Positions 42,152 through 48,618 of a stretch of 48,618 nucleotides of DNA are shown piece after piece. The translations under genes were made by a program, and so were the position numbers. The DNA comes from Enterococcus alcedinis (GTDB lineage: Bacteria; Bacillota; Bacilli; Lactobacillales; Enterococcaceae). The stretch lies in contig NZ_BMDT01000015.1 in NCBI RefSeq assembly GCF_014635985.1, positions 1 to 48,618 of the forward strand, read 5' to 3'. Position 1 is the first letter of the stretch. Every line of letters starts with the position of its first letter. Below the pieces are notes generated by a model. It was not told where the DNA came from, did not search any database, and saw nothing but the letters and a program-made list of their open reading frames with translations.

Positions 42152-42949
42152 TTATGCTTGCGCATTGGCTAGATTTTTTTTCAATTGATTGACAAGTAAT
42201 TCAACAGTAAACATGACGATAAAAATAACTAAAACAATGGTAGTGATTTTTGGGTAATTGTATTGACCAATCGCTTTGGTTAACACCATCCCAATCCCGC
42301 CGGCACCGACCATCCCAAGTGAAATCGATTCAGCGATATTTCCTTCTAAACGAATTGCAATCCAAGAAAGGAAAACAGAAACCAATCCGGGTAACAAACC
42401 TTCAAAAATGAGTTGTAACCAAGAAGCACCGGTCGCACGCATCGTTTCAATGACCGTATCTTTTTGGTCTTCAATGCTAGCAATAAATGATTTTGTTAAA
42501 TAACCGACTGTTGGAAAAATCAAGCCAACGAGACCGGACTGCACGCCAAATCCCAAGCTTGCAACAATCATTAAAATCCAAACAAGCGCCGGAACTGCAC
42601 GAATAATGGAAATCATGGCTTTAATCAAGATACTCAAAAGATTGCTGGGTGCGATGTTTCTAGCGGCTAAGAAAGCGAAAATGAGTGACAGAATGGTTCC
42701 AATAAATAAGGCACCAATCGCTGTAAAAATAGAAAGTAGCAATTCGCTAATAATCTCGTTCATTGCAAGCAAATCAAGTGCGACAAACTTACTCAAAACA
42801 GTTCCCATATTTGCAAAACGCGTCATAAATTTATCGAGATCAAGCTGTAAACCATTGAGACTAACGATGAATAAAGTGAGTAATCCGACAATAATCGAAA
42901 ATGTTCGTACTTTATCTTTCGTCGGTGTTAATTTAATTGATTGTGTCAT
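42152..42949 (-). CDS. phnE: Phosphonate ABC transporter permease
   Basis: This 265-aa protein is a binding-protein-dependent permease with about six membrane helices and the loop GLVSVFLSWIAIRLEGNIAE, followed by GMVGAGGIGMVL, typical of PhnE. It forms a pair with the second permease gene upstream. An AGGAATTA ribosome binding site lies before the ATG on the minus strand. The transporter may carry phosphonates or phosphite. Confidence 0.9.
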   Translation of the reverse strand: MTQSIKLTPTKDKVRTFSIIVGLLTLFIVSLNGLQLDLDKFMTRFANMGTVLSKFVALDLLAMNEIISELLLSIFTAIGALFIGTILSLIFAFLAARNIAPSNLLSILIKAMISIIRAVPALVWILMIVASLGFGVQSGLVGLIFPTVGYLTKSFIASIEDQKDTVIETMRATGASWLQLIFEGLLPGLVSVFLSWIAIRLEGNIAESISLGMVGAGGIGMVLTKAIGQYNYPKITTIVLVIFIVMFTVELLVNQLKKNLANAQA

Positions 42950-42984
42950 TGATTAATTCCTCCAGATAAAAGAAAATGAGTCGT

Positions 42985-43770
42985 TTAAACGAGCCATCTT
43001 CGTAATTTGTTTACACCAAACTCGGTCAGTAAAACAAGTGCCACTAGGACGATAATGAGGGCAAGCGCTTGATGATAATTAAAGAGACGGATATTGGTTT
43101 GAATCATAATCCCAATACCGCCAGCACCAACCATTCCTAAAATCGCCGAAGCCCGAATATTGATTTCAAAAGAAAAAAGCGTCCAATTTAGCCAAGCTGG
43201 GATGAATTCAGGAATTAATCCATGGAATAAGACTTGTAAATACGAAGCGCCACTGGCTTGTAACGCTTCTAATTTTGATCCAGCAATTTCATTCATTGTT
43301 TCTGCGTAGGAGCGGGCTAAAAATCCAAGTGTCGCAATAATCAAGGCGATTAAACCAACCATGTTTCCAATTCCAAAAACGTAAACAAGTAAAGAGGCCC
43401 AGACAAGTACCGGAATATTACGTAGAAACGACATCATGAAACGACTGATGATACGTAACCAAGCGATTGGATTGGTTTTTTCAGACATTAAAAGCCCAAA
43501 GAAAAAAGCCAAGAAGGCGGAAAAATAGGTGCCAACAATCGCAAAGAGAATGGTTTCCAGGATCAAGGGTAAATATGATGCAAGATTACTAAAATCAGCT
43601 GGAAAAAAGTTTTGGATAAAGAACAAGAGAAAGTCAGGGAAGGCGGTTAAAATAGTCAAAGGATTGACTTGTAAGTAAACAAAAGTCAAAACAATCACGG
43701 TTGAAATAAAGCTGATATTGGTCCGTTTTTTTAATGAAGATTGTTGGCTTAATACGATTTCTCTATTCAT
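42985..43770 (-). CDS. phnE: Phosphonate ABC transporter permease (second copy)
   Basis: This 261-aa permease has the same plan as its neighbour, with PEFIPAWLNWTLFSFEINIR then GMVGAGGIGIMIQ. The start at 43770 is chosen because GAGGA lies about 12 nt upstream; the ATG at 43788 lacks a ribosome binding site. Its first codons overlap the end of phnC by 8 nt, so the two are translationally coupled. Two different PhnE subunits probably form a heterodimer. Confidence 0.9.
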   Translation of the reverse strand: MNREIVLSQQSSLKKRTNISFISTVIVLTFVYLQVNPLTILTAFPDFLLFFIQNFFPADFSNLASYLPLILETILFAIVGTYFSAFLAFFFGLLMSEKTNPIAWLRIISRFMMSFLRNIPVLVWASLLVYVFGIGNMVGLIALIIATLGFLARSYAETMNEIAGSKLEALQASGASYLQVLFHGLIPEFIPAWLNWTLFSFEINIRASAILGMVGAGGIGIMIQTNIRLFNYHQALALIIVLVALVLLTEFGVNKLRRWLV

Positions 43771-44569
43771 ATACCAAGATGTCCTCATTATAAGTCATAG
43801 CAGGTGTACCAATTTGCTCTTCTTTTCCGCTGTAAATATGAGCAATCATTTCATCGGTTAACTCTTTAGATTGTCCGTCAAAAACAATTTGACCGTCGCG
43901 GACACCAATAATCCGACTTGCGTATTGACGGGCAACTTCGACTTGATGCAAGTTCACAATACAAGTCAGTTCTCGTTCGGTTGTAATATCCTTTAAGTAA
44001 GTCATGACAGTTTCCGCTGCTTTTGGATCAAGCGAGGCAATCGGTTCATCGGCTAATAATAATTTAGGGCGTTGCATGATGGCACGGCAAATGCCGACAC
44101 GTTGCATTTGCCCACCGGAAAGGGCGCCAGCTTTTTTATAAATTTGTTGTTCTAAACCAACTTTCACGAGTAAATCATAAGCTTCCTGTTTGTCTGTTGC
44201 TTGATAACGACCGAGCGAACTTTGTAAAAAAGACATTTGACCGAGTCGTCCATGTAGGACATTTTTAATCACATTGGTTCGTTCGATTAAATTGTAATGC
44301 TGGAAAATCATCCCAATTTTGGCGCGTTGTTGACGTAACTCTTTGCCTTTAGCTTTTTCCATTGCGATCCCATCAAAACGAACGCTGCCAGAAGTTGAGG
44401 GAACCATTTGATTAATACAACGAATCAAGGTCGATTTTCCTGCACCGGATGGGCCGATAATAACGACGAACTCGCCGTGATGAATCGTTAAGTCAATCCC
44501 TTTTAAGGCGTGGGTGTTTTTACCGTATGATTTGGTTAAATTTTCTAGTACGAGCGATGGTTGTGTCAT
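43763..44569 (-). CDS. phnC: Phosphonate ABC transporter ATPase
   Basis: PhnC powers the transporter. The 268-aa protein has Walker A GPSGAGKST (about 38-46), signature LSGGQMQRVGICRAI, Walker B LLLADEPIASLDP and the switch histidine in NLHQVEVARQ. It begins one base after the phnD stop. Confidence 0.93.
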   Translation of the reverse strand: MTQPSLVLENLTKSYGKNTHALKGIDLTIHHGEFVVIIGPSGAGKSTLIRCINQMVPSTSGSVRFDGIAMEKAKGKELRQQRAKIGMIFQHYNLIERTNVIKNVLHGRLGQMSFLQSSLGRYQATDKQEAYDLLVKVGLEQQIYKKAGALSGGQMQRVGICRAIMQRPKLLLADEPIASLDPKAAETVMTYLKDITTERELTCIVNLHQVEVARQYASRIIGVRDGQIVFDGQSKELTDEMIAHIYSGKEEQIGTPAMTYNEDILVYE

Positions 44570-44570
44570 A

Positions 44571-45512
44571 TTATTTCGCCTCGATTCCTAGTAATGTAAT
44601 CATTTCTTGAACGATTTCAAAGTCGCTATCCTTTGATTCTTTGAAACGAATACCAGGATCTTTATAATTTGTTTCAAAGTAAGAAGGTTCGTCATATTGT
44701 AAGTAGAAAGCTTTAATTTTTTCTTTTAAGTCGGTCGGTAGGTTCCCGCGCATAATATAGGCCGCGTTCGGAATCTCATCCGTTTCACCAATGACTTTAA
44801 CATCATTAGCATCAATGATACCGGCTTCGTCTAAACTAGCAATTGTTTGTAGAGCAACAGCTGCGGCGTCGTAATCGCCCATCGTCACACCCATTAAACT
44901 CGTGTCATGTTTACCTGAATAAGCGACTGTTTTAAAGAAGTAACCTGGATTTTCCATTTGTTTTGGATCTAAATCGAGTTCGGTTACTAATTTTGCTTTT
45001 GGATACATATAACCAGAAGAAGAGGCTGGGTCAACAAAGGCAAAGGTTTTATTTTTTAAATCAGCTAACTCATTGATTTCTTTATTATCGGCATGGGTAA
45101 TAAAAGCGGTCTTATATGGTTCATTTCCCATAGAAGTCGTTGTGACAAGTGGTTCAATGTTGGCACGTTCTTTGGCTTGGTAATAGCTCATCGGTGAAAC
45201 GAGCATGATATCGAGCTTCTCACTTTTTAACGCTTCAATGCCGACCGCATAATCCGCACCTTCCATTTCTTCGACCTCAATGCCAATATATTCAGACATG
45301 GCTTCACGGAAATTATCATTTTTTTGACCAGCGTCGGGATTGTTTTCATCCGGCATTTGCACGATAGTTAATTTTTCAGGCCAGTTATTCGTCTCCGTTG
45401 CGGCTGCTTCACCGGGTTTTTCGGTATTATTGGTTGAACCACATGCCGCCAATGTCATTGCGCTCAAGATTGTTAAAGAACTGGTTAATAGCCATTTTTT
45501 TGATAATTTCAC
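44571..45512 (-). CDS. phnD: Phosphonate-binding lipoprotein
   Basis: PhnD is the substrate-binding protein, anchored by a lipid at the cysteine of the lipobox LAACG after a typical signal peptide. The 313-aa protein has PhnD-type features such as VSPMSYYQAKERANIEPL and DPASSSGYMYPK. A GTG at 45512 is chosen as the start since GGGGG lies 7 nt upstream and the signal peptide then begins properly (KLSKKWLLTS); an ATG at 45548 adds a charged leader and no ribosome binding site. It is the first gene of phnDCEE and the phosphatase gene. Confidence 0.92.
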   Translation of the reverse strand: MKLSKKWLLTSSLTILSAMTLAACGSTNNTEKPGEAAATETNNWPEKLTIVQMPDENNPDAGQKNDNFREAMSEYIGIEVEEMEGADYAVGIEALKSEKLDIMLVSPMSYYQAKERANIEPLVTTTSMGNEPYKTAFITHADNKEINELADLKNKTFAFVDPASSSGYMYPKAKLVTELDLDPKQMENPGYFFKTVAYSGKHDTSLMGVTMGDYDAAAVALQTIASLDEAGIIDANDVKVIGETDEIPNAAYIMRGNLPTDLKEKIKAFYLQYDEPSYFETNYKDPGIRFKESKDSDFEIVQEMITLLGIEAK

Positions 45513-45660
45513 TTTGTAACCCCCGTTAGTTTTTTGTCTTACAGGCATAGATTACAAAACGATTGTAAAGATTGATTGGATTCAATGTTAAGGATTGTTA
45601 AGTTTGAGTCGGAAGGCGTTAACAATCAGGAGCGGAAAAAGTTTATTATTAAATGAAGTG

Positions 45661-45709
45661 AAAAACGCCGCCTCTCTACAAAAAGTTTTGTAGGAAGCGG
45701 CGTTTTGTA
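45661..45709. terminator. Terminator after the CPBP protease gene
   Basis: AAAACGCCGC and GCGGCGTTTT pair around an inner CTACAAAA/TTTTGTAG stem. T-runs on both sides suggest it works in either direction. Confidence 0.88.
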
Positions 45710-45717
45710 AAGAATAG

Positions 45718-46365
45718 TTACTGTGGTAATTGAATTCCCATCGTTTCGACAATCAAATTCACAATCACAACAAGTGAGTTCATACCAACGTGGGTAATAA
45801 TTGATGTCCAGATACTGCCTGTGACAATGTACTGTAAGCTAAAGAACGCGCCAAGCGCCCCGTAAAGTAAGAGGTGACCATCTTGGTGAACCGCAGCGAA
45901 TAATAGTGAACTTACGATGACGCCAATCCAAATGTTACTTTTACGAGTGACACCACCTAAAATTACCCGACGGAAAAGCAATTCTTCCATTATAGGACCA
46001 CCAACGGTAACGGCTAGCATAACGAGGGGCTGTTGGAAAATAAGTCCCATGATATTGCTCGTATTTTCAGATTCGATTTGTCCGCCAAAGAAGACCTCAA
46101 TTGAAAGCATGACATTTTGTAAAATAATCGCTAGGAAGATACCTACAACACCTAAGAGAACGACTCGAACCCAAGACATTCGATTTTCTTCAAAAGGGAG
46201 CTTAACCGTTTGTTTTTTGTAGAGGAAAATTAATGTGATAGCACCAGCGATGTAACCGACTGTTAGGATCATTAAACTTTGTTCGATTGTCATTGCAAAT
46301 GAAGGAGCAAAAAAAGCAATCGCGTAAATTAAAAAGCTGAGAAATGCGTATTTTTTATAAGACAT
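45718..46365 (-). CDS. CPBP family intramembrane metalloprotease
   Basis: CPBP (Abi) proteases are membrane enzymes related to CAAX prenyl proteases, and several give immunity to bacteriocins. The 215-aa protein has about six membrane segments and the motifs MEELLFRR, FAAVHQD and ITHVGMNS. GGAGGTCG precedes the ATG. It lies divergently next to groESL, a neighbourhood I recall from enterococci, and its substrate is unknown. Confidence 0.88.
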   Translation of the reverse strand: MSYKKYAFLSFLIYAIAFFAPSFAMTIEQSLMILTVGYIAGAITLIFLYKKQTVKLPFEENRMSWVRVVLLGVVGIFLAIILQNVMLSIEVFFGGQIESENTSNIMGLIFQQPLVMLAVTVGGPIMEELLFRRVILGGVTRKSNIWIGVIVSSLLFAAVHQDGHLLLYGALGAFFSLQYIVTGSIWTSIITHVGMNSLVVIVNLIVETMGIQLPQ

Positions 46366-46470
46366 AACGACCTCCTGTTTTTCTTTTTATTATAGCAAAC
46401 AAAATCGTGAGAACCAATTTAAAAAAATCCTAACCAATTTTGACTTTTGTAAAAAAATCATTCAAAATGC

Positions 46471-46538
46471 TTGCAAAAGTCGGTAAATATGAGTAATATT
46501 AAACATGTAAGTTAGCACTTGTAAACAACGAGTGCTAA
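46471..46538 (+). promoter_or_regulatory. groESL promoter with CIRCE operator
   Basis: A promoter TTGCAA (46471-46476) and TAATAT (46494-46499) with a 17-bp spacer is followed by CIRCE: TTAGCACTT (46512-46520), nine bases, GAGTGCTAA (46530-46538). One base of the left arm departs from the perfect repeat. HrcA should repress here and release on heat shock. Confidence 0.95.
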
Positions 46539-46574
46539 TTAAAAATTCAAAAGATATTAATGGAGGGATTTATC

Positions 46575-48508
<1,934 letters not shown>

Positions 48509-48555
48509 TTTTATTAAAATAAAGCAAAAAGACAAGGATACTCGTACTTTGATAT

Positions 48556-48618
48556 GCTCCCCTCATAGTAGACACTAGAAAAAACAAAAATTCTAGTCTA
48601 CTATGAGAGGAGTTTTTT
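48556..48618 (+). terminator. Terminator after groEL
   Basis: CTCCCCTCATAGTAGACA and the following CTAGAA pair with TTCTAG and TCTACTATGAGAGGAG (one mismatch and a bulge), followed by TTTTTT at the window end. Confidence 0.88.

Overview
The window looks like a chromosome segment of a low-GC Gram-positive coccus of the Lactobacillales, most like Enterococcaceae (Vagococcus or Enterococcus-like). The reasons are the sufCDSUB gene order, a CIRCE-controlled groESL next to a CPBP protease gene, a LicT/BglP beta-glucoside operon, an HrtBA-type exporter with a TetR regulator, and strong AGGAGG-type ribosome binding sites. The species is inferred from gene content only.

Layout. (1) 1-5930: a GNAT acetyltransferase gene on the minus strand, then the complete sufCDSUB iron-sulfur cluster operon with a clear promoter and terminator. 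(2) 5859-13520: an integrative element whose integrase lies against the 3' end of sufB. The integrase has lost its N-terminus at a deletion that also removed the start of an HTH repressor, so the element is probably immobile. It carries a zinc-ribbon membrane protein gene (split by a frame change), two lipoprotein genes, an array of TATCTGAAAC operator-like repeats, and a complete retron locus: an OLD-type ATPase-TOPRIM nuclease, a nucleoside-deoxyribosyltransferase-like effector with a helical or winged C-terminus, an msr-msd ncRNA and a retron reverse transcriptase. A displaced copy of the sufB 3' end (MEGSVG-stop plus terminator) marks the right end. (3) 13587-15160: wreckage of a mobilisable element (relaxase pseudogene, frameshifted ORF, zinc-ribbon ORF, large inverted repeat). 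(4) 15267-19940: very AT-rich cargo, a DSR-like SIR2 protein of about 1058 aa and a DUF2971-like protein, closed by a 20-bp perfect inverted repeat. (5) 20029-23298: a Nudix hydrolase gene abutting a PLD-nuclease/DEAH-helicase gene. Regions 2-5 together form a defence island of about 17 kb.

(6) 23783-26417: GH29-type fucosidase, AraC regulator and ThuA-like protein. (7) 26591-30826: MenA-type prenyltransferase, hypoxanthine-DNA glycosylase, and an HrtBA-like exporter with its TetR regulator. (8) 31372-34534: EIIC_2 membrane protein, and LysR divergent from a ketopantoate-reductase-like gene. (9) 34625-41367: a beta-glucoside operon with cre site, promoter, ribonucleic antiterminator (RAT) and terminator, then bglP, a 6-phospho-beta-glucosidase broken by one in-frame stop, licT, an intact paralogue and a HAD phosphatase. 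(10) 41414-45512: a phosphonate-type ABC transporter phnDCEE and a tyrosine-phosphatase-like protein, all on the minus strand. (11) 45718-48618: CPBP protease, then groES and groEL.

The most notable system is the retron. It combines two effector types (OLD ATPase-TOPRIM and NDT-like) with one RT. The ncRNA has readable a1/a2 arms, a probable promoter of its own inside the effector gene, and an a2 arm that overlaps the RT ribosome binding site.
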